DNA from: JBDROX01 sp043809645
GTDB lineage: Bacteria > Patescibacteriota > Patescibacteriia > Magasanikbacterales > UBA922
NCBI GenBank assembly: GCA_043809645.1
Contig: JBDROX010000008.1
Span: 1 to 50,548 of the forward strand
DNA: 50,548 nt
Direction of reading: 5' to 3'
A program made the translations under genes and the position numbers. Positions 42,325 through 50,548 of the stretch are shown piece after piece. The notes below the pieces were generated by a model. It was not told where the DNA came from. It ran no database searches and worked only from the letters and a program-made list of their open reading frames with translations. Numbering within the stretch: position 1 is the stretch's first letter; each line of letters opens with the position of its first letter.

Positions 42325-45153
42325 TTAGGCTAAAAGTTTTTTAAGGTATGAACCGGTGTAACTATTTTTTACCTTTGCTACATCTGATGGTGTACCCTCT
42401 GCGACTACCTCTCCACCATTCTTTCCGCCGCCAGGACCAAGATCAATAATATGGTCAGCTGATTTTATAATATCAAGATTATGTTCGATAATGAGTACGG
42501 TGTTTCCTTTATCTGCGAGCTGCCCGAGGATACCGAGAAGACGTTTTATATCTGCGAAGTGGAGTCCTGTGGTTGGCTCATCAAGAATATAGAGTGTCTT
42601 TCCGGTGCTCCTACGAGAGAGTTCTGTGGCAAGTTTGATTCTCTGTGCCTCACCACCAGAGAGTGTGGTTGCCGATTGCCCAAGCTGAACATATCCCAGT
42701 CCAACATCACGCAGAATGCGGAGTTTCTCAGAAATTGCTGGGACATCTGTGAAGAATGTGAATGCTTCTTCTACTGTCATATTCAGAACATCAGAGATAT
42801 TCTTTTGTCTGTAGTGAATTTCAAGAGCCTCTCTGTTATATCTTTTTCCTTGACATTCGCTACACTCTACATAGACGTCAGAGAGGAATTGCATTGGGAT
42901 GCAGTTATATCCTTGGCCAGCACATGCTTCACATCTTCCACCTCCCTTGACATTGAAACTAAATTTTCCTGCATCCATTCCGCGCATTTTGGCTTCTGGA
43001 ACTGCTGTGAAAAGATCACGGATGGCTGCGAAGACACCAGTATAGGTAGCAGGATTACTTCTCGGTGTTCTCCCAATAGGTGTCTGGTCAATAGAAATAA
43101 TTTTGTCGATGAAGGAGACGCCTTTAATTTGTCTGTGATCTCCTGGTTGTGCCTTGGCCCTATAGAAGTGTTTTGAAAGTGCTTTCCCTAGAATATTTAG
43201 GATGAGAGACGACTTGCCAGAACCAGACACTCCTGTGACACAAACAAATTTGCCAAGTGGAATAGATACATCTATATTTTTGAGGTTGAATGCCTTGGCA
43301 CCAAGAATTGTAATCTTTTTTCCGCTTCCTTTTCTTCTCTTCTTTGGGCTCTTAATTTTTTCTTTTCCAGTCAGATAGCTTCCAGTAATAGATTTTTTGT
43401 TTTTCTTGATCTGTGCAGCCGTTCCTTCTGCAATGATTTCTCCACCATAAATACCAGCACCAGGACCAACATCAATGACATGATCTGCCGCAAGCATCAT
43501 GGCCTCGTCGTGCTCCACCACGATCACCGTGTTTCCGAGGTCACGGAGTTTCTTGAGAGTAAAAATAATTTTGTCATTGTCCTTTGGGTGAAGTCCAATA
43601 GATGGTTCATCCAGAATGTAGATAACACCAGTGAGACCAGTAGAAAGCTGTGATGAGAGTCTGATGCGCTGCGCTTCACCACCAGAGAGTGTGGTGAGTG
43701 ATCTATCCAGCGATAGGTAATACAGGCCAACCTGAAGGAGGTTGCCCAGTCTTGTATTTATTTCCTTTGCTACTGGAACAGCTATCTCAAGTTCTGATTT
43801 TGAGAGAATTGTATCTGTCTTTTTATTTGAAAGAAAACAAGAAAACCACTCTACAGTTTCTTCTATATTCATCTCGACAATGTCAGCTATATTGAGATCT
43901 CTTATCTTCACGGCAAGAGATTCGATTTTGAGTCTGCGACCCTTACACGAGGGACAGACTTTTTCTTTCATGTAGGTTTCAATTTCTTTTCTGACATATT
44001 CTGACTGTGTTTCTGCATGTCTCTGGGTGAGGTTTGGGACAATTCCTTCAAACTGAACTTTCTTTTCATCTACATCATAGACTTTTCCATCTGTCCCGTA
44101 GAAGAGAATGTCCATAATTATCTTTGGGAGCGATTTCACTGGATCATTTACAGAGAATTCATTTTCCTTTGCTACTACTTCAAGGAGTTTTTGGTAAAAG
44201 GACTGATTTCCAACAATTCGTGTCCATGGCTGAATGGCTCCTTCTGCCAGAGTAAGGCGTGGATTTGGAATAACAAGTTCTGGATCAACATCCAGTGTCC
44301 TTCCAAGTCCTGTACAGCGTGGGCATGCGCCGTATGGGCTGTTGAAACTAAATGTTCTTGGTTCAATTTTTTCAAATGACGTGTGGCATGATGGGCAGCG
44401 AGCGACGAGAGAATAGAGCTGTTCTTCTCCGCTCTCCTCATCGAGTGTGATGACAGAACCATTTGACAGTTCGATGGCGGTATCAATTATGCCTCGAATA
44501 TCAGACTTTTTGATATCTGTGATGCGACCAATGACGAGGTCAATATCATAGAGATTCTTCGAGTCAAATGTATACTTCGCAAGTTCACTCAATTTCATTT
44601 GTACGCCATTGAGGCGGACAAGTTCATATCCACTCTTTTCTATATGTACGAGAATATCTTTTTTCTTGATAGTGGATTGCACAACCACAGGGGAGAGGAT
44701 GAGGAGATTTCCTGTTTTTCTTGCTGCTTTTCTAATCTGCTCAGTGATGTGGCCAGGCGTGTGACTCTTCACCTCAAGGTTACAGTCTGGACAGTATTGC
44801 GATCCAGCACGTGCGAAGAGAAGTCTGAGGAAATCATAAATCTCCGTAGCTGTTCCTACCGTTGATCTTGGGTTTTGTGTAATATTTTTTTGGTCGATTG
44901 CGATGGTAGGGGAGAGTCCTTGGATATCATCGACATCAGGCTTATCCTGCATGTCCATGAACTGTCTGGCATATGCATTGAGAGACTCAGCATAGCGCCG
45001 TTGGCCTTCTGCATAGATAGTGTCGAATGCTAAAGAAGACTTTCCTGATCCGGAAAGTCCTGTAATGACAGTGAGTTTGTTTTTTGGTATTTTGAGGGTA
45101 ACATTTTTGAGGTTGTGGACGCGTGCGCCAATAATATCTATTGTGTCCGGCAT
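42325..45153 (-). CDS. uvrA: excinuclease ABC subunit A
   Basis: UvrA is the damage sensor of nucleotide excision repair. The 942-residue protein has both ABC modules. Walker A of the first is GLSGSGKSSLAFDTIYAEGQ near residues 32-51; the second is GVSGSGKSSLILNILGKALS near residue 640. Signature and Walker B: LSGGEAQRIRLSSQLSTGL with ILDEPSIGLHP near residues 485-525, and LSGGEAQRIKLATELSRRS with ILDEPTTGLHF near residues 825-862. The zinc clusters are CPSC with CPRC in the first half and CEAC with CSEC near residues 738-765. It is the last gene of a minus-strand run after two pilin-like genes, 30 bases from the nearest. Confidence 0.97.
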   Translation of the reverse strand: MPDTIDIIGARVHNLKNVTLKIPKNKLTVITGLSGSGKSSLAFDTIYAEGQRRYAESLNAYARQFMDMQDKPDVDDIQGLSPTIAIDQKNITQNPRSTVGTATEIYDFLRLLFARAGSQYCPDCNLEVKSHTPGHITEQIRKAARKTGNLLILSPVVVQSTIKKKDILVHIEKSGYELVRLNGVQMKLSELAKYTFDSKNLYDIDLVIGRITDIKKSDIRGIIDTAIELSNGSVITLDEESGEEQLYSLVARCPSCHTSFEKIEPRTFSFNSPYGACPRCTGLGRTLDVDPELVIPNPRLTLAEGAIQPWTRIVGNQSFYQKLLEVVAKENEFSVNDPVKSLPKIIMDILFYGTDGKVYDVDEKKVQFEGIVPNLTQRHAETQSEYVRKEIETYMKEKVCPSCKGRRLKIESLAVKIRDLNIADIVEMNIEETVEWFSCFLSNKKTDTILSKSELEIAVPVAKEINTRLGNLLQVGLYYLSLDRSLTTLSGGEAQRIRLSSQLSTGLTGVIYILDEPSIGLHPKDNDKIIFTLKKLRDLGNTVIVVEHDEAMMLAADHVIDVGPGAGIYGGEIIAEGTAAQIKKNKKSITGSYLTGKEKIKSPKKRRKGSGKKITILGAKAFNLKNIDVSIPLGKFVCVTGVSGSGKSSLILNILGKALSKHFYRAKAQPGDHRQIKGVSFIDKIISIDQTPIGRTPRSNPATYTGVFAAIRDLFTAVPEAKMRGMDAGKFSFNVKGGGRCEACAGQGYNCIPMQFLSDVYVECSECQGKRYNREALEIHYRQKNISDVLNMTVEEAFTFFTDVPAISEKLRILRDVGLGYVQLGQSATTLSGGEAQRIKLATELSRRSTGKTLYILDEPTTGLHFADIKRLLGILGQLADKGNTVLIIEHNLDIIKSADHIIDLGPGGGKNGGEVVAEGTPSDVAKVKNSYTGSYLKKLLA

Positions 45154-45183
45154 ATTCTGATATGTTTTTTACAATTTTTGAAA

Positions 45184-46572
45184 TTATTTATATCCAAGAT
45201 ACCCATAGTATGTCCTTCTGTCAGGCTCGTCATCGTCAATGTCATGTATCAAGTTAACATCAACGTTAATTGGTATTCCTTCTTTTATTTCTTGTGCAGT
45301 GAGAAATAATTCCTTGGGTACAATTTTTAGGATCTTATTTTCATGGTCTCCAAAATCTATGGCTTTTCCTGTCTTTCTGTCTACCCCCATATAGTGCTCT
45401 TCGAAAGCAGGGTCTCCTTGTTCATTGAATTCTAGGCTAAATATGAATCCTTTTACGCTTTTTGATCCACATTTTTTTGGTGCCTTGTCAAGTTCTTCGT
45501 CAGTAATACTTATGACATACTCCTGTTCTGCGCTTTTCTTGTTATAGTACGAACTATCAAGATGTGGACTTTTTGCGTTTATCGGATGTTGATTCGAAAC
45601 TGCAAGTTGTTTCGCTTCGCCATCGTTGCATACAATATAGATCTCTGGGTCGTCAGCCCAAGGCCAAGTCCATCCTTCTGTAGCGATTGTAAGTGCTGCA
45701 TTTATGATGGCATTGTCTTCTTGTACCAGACTTCTTCTTACCACATCACTATGGGAAATGATTCCCCCAATATTACCGACATTACACGAAATATTCTTTT
45801 TGTCAAGCTTTGTATAACATGTTTTTGCAGTACTCAAGGCTGCATCAGTGCGTTCGCAATAATATCCTGTGCATGTCTGGAGTCCTGTACCCTCGACAAA
45901 ATAGTCTAACCCACATTTTGGCTTAACTAACCCTTTGAGGTTCCAGAGTGCAGTTGAGAATTTTTTTTCATCTATTGCTTGTCCTGGCTTCTTATTTGCT
46001 TGAGCGATTCTTTCACCATCACCCAGGACTGCGCAGCTCGGCTCGAGTAGCCCCACTCTATTAATCATGTAGACCTGTGGAAGTCTGAAACTCGTCAGGT
46101 AAGGATTTATGGTATCAAGAATTAGGAAAGAAAGCAAGAGGATGATGAGGCCAATAACTGCGTTCTTCATTCTATCTTTGGCAGAGCCGATCTTGTCTGT
46201 ACTTCCCCCAGAAGTCATCCATTGGAAGCCTCCAATAACCAGGAAAAGGACTGCAAAAATTCCAGCAATCTGAATACCATATTTATACACAAATTTGAAG
46301 TATTCCCCAAGGTTCGCAAAGCGCGTCTGACCTTGCAGAGCAATCTTTGTATCTATTGTGCCTATTGGGAGACAGAATCCAATCTTAGTTCCTGCAGCGT
46401 TCTTTGGGTTTCCGCAGGTTGTTGTTTCGGCTCCTTGGTAAAAGACTCCTTGAGCCTCTTTACATCCTTTTTCTGTCCAGCAGCGGGTGTCTCGCTGGGC
46501 ATGTACAAAAGAAGGCGTCAATAAGATTGCGCACGTCAACAAAAAAAAGATATATACATTTTTTTTATTCAT
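45184..46572 (-). CDS. T4SS-pilin-like secreted or membrane protein with long Cys-rich tail (A)
   Basis: The 462-residue protein has a signal peptide (cut near SFVHAQ-RD), a short Cys-rich segment with 4 cysteines, then two membrane helices near residues 97-120 and 137-160 (YGIQIAGIFAVLFLVIGGFQ, then SGGSTDKIGSAKDRMKNAVI and GLIILLLSFLILDTINPYL). This helix-SGG---K---AK-----A--G-helix pattern is typical of the TrbC/VirB2 or T4SS_pilin proteins of Patescibacteria. The 290-residue outer tail has 8 more cysteines, and its sequence is not recognised. The paralogue next door (46600-48063) shares the plan and the count of 12 cysteines. It may be a surface pilus subunit or an envelope anchor protein. 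Confidence 0.8.
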   Translation of the reverse strand: MNKKNVYIFFLLTCAILLTPSFVHAQRDTRCWTEKGCKEAQGVFYQGAETTTCGNPKNAAGTKIGFCLPIGTIDTKIALQGQTRFANLGEYFKFVYKYGIQIAGIFAVLFLVIGGFQWMTSGGSTDKIGSAKDRMKNAVIGLIILLLSFLILDTINPYLTSFRLPQVYMINRVGLLEPSCAVLGDGERIAQANKKPGQAIDEKKFSTALWNLKGLVKPKCGLDYFVEGTGLQTCTGYYCERTDAALSTAKTCYTKLDKKNISCNVGNIGGIISHSDVVRRSLVQEDNAIINAALTIATEGWTWPWADDPEIYIVCNDGEAKQLAVSNQHPINAKSPHLDSSYYNKKSAEQEYVISITDEELDKAPKKCGSKSVKGFIFSLEFNEQGDPAFEEHYMGVDRKTGKAIDFGDHENKILKIVPKELFLTAQEIKEGIPINVDVNLIHDIDDDEPDRRTYYGYLGYK

Positions 46573-46599
46573 GTTGTCCCTATTTCTCTACTAATAATC

Positions 46600-48063
46600 C
46601 TAAGGTGATATTGTCTTAAATGAGCCTGGGGGTACTGAATTTTTATCTTCTCTAAAACGCGTTATCATTGAATTATCAATTTCCATTTCATAAAAATTTT
46701 CTCCATGTAGAGATCCAAATGTATCAAGTGGAAAATAGTTTTCTTTTATATTAATATCTTTCCACACGCCTCCTGTTGCTTTGTTTGGTACTTCCTTATT
46801 TCTCCCTACGTAAAGGTTGTAATCATCGGTGGTCCCCGTCTCATCTATATCCATCATAAAGAGAAGCCCAATAAGTTTTTTACTACCACAGCCAGGGCTA
46901 ATTTTGTCTAAAATATTTTTCTTCCATGAGTATGTTATGATGTAAAGTAACCCCCCATTTGGGAGTTGGTGTTTTGAATCGGCAAAGTCATATGCTTTTA
47001 TTCGATTTGTTGATAGCTTGTAATCCTCGCATACACCATAGATAAGCCAGTCGCCTTGTGTTCCATACCATTTAGGACTATTCAGTTTATCTATGCCTAA
47101 GAAAGATCCGGCAAGAGTACCACCAGTGCCTCCGAGAATACCGGCTTTAATTTTTTCTACAGCTGAATCAACTGATATCACTAGTCTCAATACATATGGC
47201 CAGCAGGCTGCATCCTCTATTTTTTCCCCTTTTTTGTCATATTCGTAAGGAACACACACATGATGTTCTTGACATATATATCCAGAACAGGCAACTGCCC
47301 CTGCATCTTTTACAAAATATTCATGTCCACACGTCGGTACTCTGTCGACGTATTCTTGACCGGTAGGATTTTTTTTCAGGTATTCTTCAACTTGTTCTTG
47401 GGATGCTGGAATGCTGAATTTCCCTTTTGCTATAATTGTTTTTTTTTCAGCATCAGACTTTTCTTTATCAGTGTCCGTTTTGTAGTACTCGAGAGGTTTT
47501 TTTGCTTGAGCACAGCTAGGCGGCGTAAGTCCTCTCTCATTGATCATCCATACGTTTGGAAGTCTAAGCTGAACGAGGTATGGATTTAGAATATTTAATA
47601 GTGCAAAAGATACAAGGATAATAACAAGACCAATAATTGCCCCAGAAATTCTTTTTTTTGCACTTCCGATTTTATCTGGACTTCCCGCAGAAAGGAGCCA
47701 TTGTACGCCACCGACGATGAGCATAAGGACAGAAAGAATGCCTGCAATCCGAATTCCATACTCATAAATGTATTTAAAGAATTCTGCAACATTGTTAAAA
47801 ACTGACTTACCTCCAAAAGAAACAGCTGTCTCGGCCACTGTAATTGGAAGGCAGAAGCCTACCTGATTTCCAACTGCGTCTACTTTTCCACTACATGCAG
47901 TTGTGCTCTCGGCATTCTGGATAAAGGTACCCGCTCCGTATAATTTTCCTTCAGATTTTATACAGTCTTGCTGTCTCCAACATCTCTGATCAGTCTGTGC
48001 ATTGCTAATACTCGGCCAGAGGAGCGTTGTGAATAATATTGTGAGGAGGAGTATCTTCTTCAT
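46600..48063 (-). CDS. T4SS-pilin-like secreted or membrane protein with long Cys-rich tail (B)
   Basis: The 487-residue paralogue of the preceding protein has a signal peptide (SISNAQ-TDQ), then RCWRQQDC with two further cysteines, and the two-helix core YGIRIAGILSVLMLIVGGVQ with SAGSPDKIGSAKKRISGAII and a second helix ending NILNPYLVQLRLP. The tail of about 320 residues has 8 cysteines, giving 12 in the mature chain as in protein A, including TCGHEYFV against KCGLDYFV and GCGSKKLIG against KCGSKSVKG. The tandem pair therefore arose by duplication followed by strong divergence of the tails. It starts six bases after the DsbA-like gene ends. Confidence 0.8.
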   Translation of the reverse strand: MKKILLLTILFTTLLWPSISNAQTDQRCWRQQDCIKSEGKLYGAGTFIQNAESTTACSGKVDAVGNQVGFCLPITVAETAVSFGGKSVFNNVAEFFKYIYEYGIRIAGILSVLMLIVGGVQWLLSAGSPDKIGSAKKRISGAIIGLVIILVSFALLNILNPYLVQLRLPNVWMINERGLTPPSCAQAKKPLEYYKTDTDKEKSDAEKKTIIAKGKFSIPASQEQVEEYLKKNPTGQEYVDRVPTCGHEYFVKDAGAVACSGYICQEHHVCVPYEYDKKGEKIEDAACWPYVLRLVISVDSAVEKIKAGILGGTGGTLAGSFLGIDKLNSPKWYGTQGDWLIYGVCEDYKLSTNRIKAYDFADSKHQLPNGGLLYIITYSWKKNILDKISPGCGSKKLIGLLFMMDIDETGTTDDYNLYVGRNKEVPNKATGGVWKDINIKENYFPLDTFGSLHGENFYEMEIDNSMITRFREDKNSVPPGSFKTISP

Positions 48064-48069
48064 ACAAAA

Positions 48070-48816
48070 CTAATTATGTGCTAATTCTTCTAAAATAAGA
48101 GTATTCCATTGCTGCTGCGTGAGGACACCTTCAACTTTCAGATCATTTACAATATAGGTTGGTGTTCCTTGAATTTTGGCTTTGAGACCATCAGTAAGAT
48201 CCTGGTTTATTGTGGTTTCATGTCTTTCTGAAAGAAGACATGATCCAAATTTGTTTAAATCTAGGTTCAACTCTTGCGCGTAGGTGTGGAGATCTGACTG
48301 GGCAAATGCCTTTTGTGTAAATATTTGGTCATAATATTCCCAGAACTTTCCTTGTTCATGGGCACAGGCTGCTGCAATAGATACCTGAGTTGTTCCAGGG
48401 TGGATACTTTCTATGGGGAAGTGTTTGAACACAACGCGGACTGCCTCTCCGTACTGCTGCTGAATTTTTTTGAATACTGGGTAGGCCTCTTGGCAGTATG
48501 TGCAGAGAAAATCCTTGAACATGATAATGGTCACTTTTGCATTTTTTGGACCAGTGGTTGGGTTGAAAGGGTCGATAAGAGATTCTGGATTATCTATTCG
48601 CTCAAGGCTTGTGGCGGATAGTGAGTCACTGGCTTGCTGGAATTCTGCAAGCAATTCTGTGTTACCAGTTTTTATTTTCCACGCGTAGTATCCAACCAAA
48701 GAACCAAAAGCAAGACCTGCAAAAAGGAGTACACTCAAAATGGCAATAAAAATAATACCAGCTGTGGTGTGGTGCCAAGATTTCTTTGGATTTGGAGAAA
48801 TACTCCCAGCTTCCAT
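48070..48816 (-). CDS. membrane-anchored DsbA-like thiol oxidoreductase
   Basis: The 248-residue protein has an N-terminal membrane helix near residues 16-46, then a thioredoxin-fold domain of the DsbA/Thioredoxin_4 type. The redox centre is FKDFLCTYCQEAYPVF (CTYC) near residues 100-115, and the cis-Pro loop is QGTPTYIVND near residue 215. Such proteins form disulfides outside the membrane. The two following genes each encode 12-Cys secreted proteins, which makes them likely clients. I chose ATG 48816; an upstream ATG at 48876 would place the promoter inside the gene and adds 20 unusual residues. Confidence 0.85.
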   Translation of the reverse strand: MEAGSISPNPKKSWHHTTAGIIFIAILSVLLFAGLAFGSLVGYYAWKIKTGNTELLAEFQQASDSLSATSLERIDNPESLIDPFNPTTGPKNAKVTIIMFKDFLCTYCQEAYPVFKKIQQQYGEAVRVVFKHFPIESIHPGTTQVSIAAACAHEQGKFWEYYDQIFTQKAFAQSDLHTYAQELNLDLNKFGSCLLSERHETTINQDLTDGLKAKIQGTPTYIVNDLKVEGVLTQQQWNTLILEELAHN

Positions 48817-48835
48817 ATGATTTTTTGTCTTGCGT

Positions 48836-48841
48836 AGTATA
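48836..48841 (-). promoter_or_regulatory. -10 box upstream of the dsbA-like gene
   Basis: TATACT on the minus strand, 19 bases before ATG 48816. A second TATACT followed by the same CGCAAGA lies about 47 bases further upstream, so TATACT(A)CGCAAGA occurs twice. No strong -35 is seen. Confidence 0.4.
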
Positions 48842-48935
48842 CCACATGTCATGCAATTTCCGAATAGTTTGGGCATCTCTTGCGAGTATATGAAAAGGGC
48901 TTATTTTCCTCTAGAATAAGATGAAAAAGGCAATA

Positions 48936-48964
48936 TTGACAAATTTTTCTCGCTGTTGTACACT
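48936..48964 (+). promoter_or_regulatory. rpsB-tsf promoter
   Basis: TTGACA (48936-48941), 17 bases, TACACT (48959-48964). Confidence 0.88.
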
Positions 48965-49046
48965 ATTCCCACTTATTCAACACTCAGTATGTGCATTATT
49001 TCCTCCCATGTTGGGCCGTGCATACGAGGCTAAAAGGAAACTATTT
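48965..49046 (+). promoter_or_regulatory. structured rpsB leader
   Basis: About 75 bases with the inner hairpin CCCA-TGT-TGGG and outer arms GTATG...CATAC. AAAAGGA (49032-49038) lies eight bases before the ATG. A leader that S2 could bind for feedback control is plausible but not shown. Confidence 0.45.
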
Positions 49047-49799
49047 ATGAAAATTCCAAGTATATTGGAGATGCTAGAAGCTGGCGTGCACTTTGGGCAC
49101 CAGTCTTCACGTTGGCACCCAAGGATGAGGCCGTATATCTTCACTCAGAGAAACGGTGTGCATATCATCGATTTAGAAAAAACACAGACAGAGTTGGAGA
49201 AGACGCTCGCGGCTGTGAAGAAGATGGCTGCAGAGGGAAAGCAGATTCTCTTCATTACAACCAAGCCACAAGCTCGAGATATTGTGCGCGATGCTGCTAT
49301 TGACTGCGGTATGCCATACCTTGTCGAGCGATGGATTGGTGGTTTCATCACGAACTTCGATGAAATTAAGAAACTTCTCAATAAGTATATTTCACTCAAG
49401 GAACAGCTCGAAACAGGTGGACTAGAGAAGTATACAAAGAAAGAGCGCCTCGAGATTTCAAAGGAAATTGAAAAAATGGGGGTAAGTCTAGCCGGGCTTG
49501 TTTCATTGAAATCCATTCCAGACGCACTTTTCGTCCCAGCTATGCAGCGAGAAAAGACAGCCGTTACAGAAGCAAATCGTTTGAATGTCCCTATTGTTGC
49601 TGTCTGTGATACGAATGCAAATCCGGACAAAGCAGACTACATTATTCCTGCGAACGATGATGCTATCAAGTCCATTACCATGATGGTGAATCTCGTATCA
49701 ACAGCTGCCAAAGAGGGAAGAGAAGAATGGGAAAAGAAACAAATTGCAGAAAAGGGGAATGTGAAAGATGTGAAAAAGGGTGAGAAAAAATCTTCATAA
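49047..49799 (+). CDS. rpsB: 30S ribosomal protein S2
   Basis: The 250-residue S2 protein starts MKIPSILEMLEAGVHFGHQS and continues with the family blocks WHPRMRPYIFTQRNGVHIIDLEKT near residues 22-45, GKQILFITTKPQARDIV near residue 65, ERWIGGFITNFDEIKK near residue 93 and NVPIVAVCDTNANPDKADYIIPANDDA near residues 172-198. I rejected the earlier in-frame ATG at 48921: it lies before the promoter, and known S2 proteins begin at this point. tsf follows after a 62-base spacer, the usual rpsB-tsf operon. Confidence 0.97.
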   Translation: MKIPSILEMLEAGVHFGHQSSRWHPRMRPYIFTQRNGVHIIDLEKTQTELEKTLAAVKKMAAEGKQILFITTKPQARDIVRDAAIDCGMPYLVERWIGGFITNFDEIKKLLNKYISLKEQLETGGLEKYTKKERLEISKEIEKMGVSLAGLVSLKSIPDALFVPAMQREKTAVTEANRLNVPIVAVCDTNANPDKADYIIPANDDAIKSITMMVNLVSTAAKEGREEWEKKQIAEKGNVKDVKKGEKKSS

Positions 49800-49812
49800 A
49801 AACAGAGAATAT

Positions 49813-49845
49813 TTAAACATCTAAACATGCAAACATTTCAACATG
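49813..49845. repeat. AAACAT-type short repeat between rpsB and tsf
   Basis: Units TAAACATC, TAAACATG, CAAACATT and CAACATG follow one another in the spacer. The tract is AT-rich and resembles the other simple repeats in this window. Confidence 0.6.
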
Positions 49846-49861
49846 TTTGTGGTACACATAT

Positions 49862-50509
49862 ATGTCATTAAACACTTCAGATATTTCAAAACTTCGTGAG
49901 CAGACTGGTGCGGGTATGCTTGACTGCAAAAAGGCACTCGAGGAAGCTGAAGGAAACTATGAAAAGGCTATTGAAATTCTTCGAAAGAAAGGAATTGCGA
50001 AGGCTGCAAAGCGTGCTGGGAAGATTGCAGCAGAAGGACTTGTCTCAAGTTATATTCACGCAGGCGGAAAGGTGGGTGTGCTCGTAGAAGTCAATTCAGA
50101 AACAGATTTTGTTGCCAAGAATGATCAGTTCCAGGCGCTTGTCAAAGATATTGCAATGCATATTGCTGCTGCAGCACCACTCTATACAACGAAAGAAGAA
50201 GTTCCGGCTGAACTTCTAGAAAAAGAAAAGGATATCTATCGAGCACAGCTCGAGAAAGAGGGCAAGCCTGCTGAAATAGTTGAGAAAATTCTCGAAGGAA
50301 AGATTGAGAAGTTTCTTTCTGAGATTTGTCTTTTGGGCCAAGGGTTTATCAAGGACGAGGAAAAAACAATTGAACAACTTCTCATAGAAAAGACTGGTGA
50401 GATTGGAGAAAAAATCACCGTTCGACGCTTTGCTCGTTTCGAACTCGGAGAGGGGATTGAAAAAAAGGCGTGTGATTTTGCTGCAGAAGTTGAAGAGCAA
50501 CTTCAGTAA
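49862..50509 (+). CDS. tsf: elongation factor Ts
   Basis: EF-Ts exchanges GDP for GTP on EF-Tu. The 215-residue protein has the N-terminal UBA-like domain with LREQTGAGMLDCKKALEEA near residues 11-29, then KAAKRAGKIAAEGLVSSYI near residues 48-66 and VLVEVNSETDFVAKNDQF near residues 75-92, the TDFVAKN motif that contacts EF-Tu. The core is somewhat short (E. coli has 283 residues), as in many small genomes. I chose ATG 49862; a frame extension to 49847 adds only WYTY-type residues over the repeat. Confidence 0.96.
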   Translation: MSLNTSDISKLREQTGAGMLDCKKALEEAEGNYEKAIEILRKKGIAKAAKRAGKIAAEGLVSSYIHAGGKVGVLVEVNSETDFVAKNDQFQALVKDIAMHIAAAAPLYTTKEEVPAELLEKEKDIYRAQLEKEGKPAEIVEKILEGKIEKFLSEICLLGQGFIKDEEKTIEQLLIEKTGEIGEKITVRRFARFELGEGIEKKACDFAAEVEEQLQ

Positions 50510-50532
50510 GAAAACAAGTATATCAAAAAGAG

Positions 50533-50548
50533 ACTGGCTATCCAGTTT
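50533..50548 (+). terminator. probable terminator after tsf, cut by the window end
   Basis: ACTGG-CTAT-CCAGT forms a 5-bp hairpin followed by TT at the last bases of the window; the T-run cannot be seen. Confidence 0.45.

Noticed and set aside
42481..43176. 231-codon plus-strand frame antisense to uvrA
   Set aside because: It is a shadow of the uvrA codons; there is no start signal and the translation is low-complexity and implausible.
48921..49046. 42-residue N-terminal extension of rpsB
   Set aside because: The promoter at 48936-48964 lies inside it, and S2 homologues begin at MKIPSI-like sequence.

Overview
The window reads as a chromosome segment of a Candidate Phyla Radiation (Patescibacteria) bacterium, most likely Parcubacteria-like. 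The basis is the mixture of small single-copy housekeeping genes, T4SS-pilin-type secreted proteins, a 23S rRNA with an intervening sequence, AT-rich short repeats in the spacers, and the type of gene neighbourhoods. TGA is used as a normal stop codon, so the code is the standard bacterial one. This placement is inference; no phylogeny was run.

Layout. 1-6.8 kb: rpoB (5' end outside the window) and rpoC. 6.9-10.3 kb: yebC, ruvC, a secreted protein and a dolichol-kinase-like membrane protein. 10.4-13.9 kb: rpsO, a NYN-domain RNase-like gene and pnp. 14.0-16.4 kb: tRNA-Leu(UAG), an Smr-domain protein, a methyltransferase, a TMEM43-like membrane protein and a tiny minus-strand gene. 16.5-20.3 kb: a 23S-5S rRNA unit with its own promoter and a structured leader, but no 16S. 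20.4-24.6 kb: a small membrane protein, xth, an acidic protein, glpX and a divergent class II aldolase. 24.7-26.6 kb: a HldE-type sugar kinase and an inositol-phosphatase-family protein. 26.7-32.7 kb: one plus-strand run of TrmB-type regulator, HAD, GlmU uridylyltransferase, GlmS, HAD, YvcK/GlmR and a GNAT. 32.9-36.0 kb: a three-gene ATP-citrate-lyase-like set. 36.0-39.9 kb: a membrane protein, an EndoQ-like nuclease, rplS, a pseudouridine synthase-guanylate kinase fusion and tRNA-Ile(UAU). 40-42.3 kb: an HD protein, a DUF389 protein, a dead four-helix-bundle gene and a lysine-rich miniprotein. 42.3-48.8 kb, minus strand: dsbA-like, two pilin-like paralogues and uvrA. 48.9-50.5 kb: rpsB and tsf.

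How the genes fit together. The Glm run looks like a complete UDP-GlcNAc supply unit except for a mutase. GlmU has lost its acetyltransferase half, and a GNA1-like GNAT in the same operon could replace it; a GlmR-type regulator of GlmS sits between them. The citrate-cleavage set has an ATP-grasp subunit, a SucD-like subunit with the phospho-His motif, and a separate citryl-CoA-lyase-like protein. The thiol oxidoreductase sits just upstream of two secreted proteins that each carry 12 cysteines, which suggests it forms their disulfides.

Two translation-start styles are visible. Several small or isolated genes have strong AGGAGG sites and private promoters and terminators. Many others start a few bases after the -10 box with little or no Shine-Dalgarno sequence. 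Sigma70-like promoters with TTGACA and 17-base spacers are unusually clear at rpsO, rpsB, rplS and the 23S unit.
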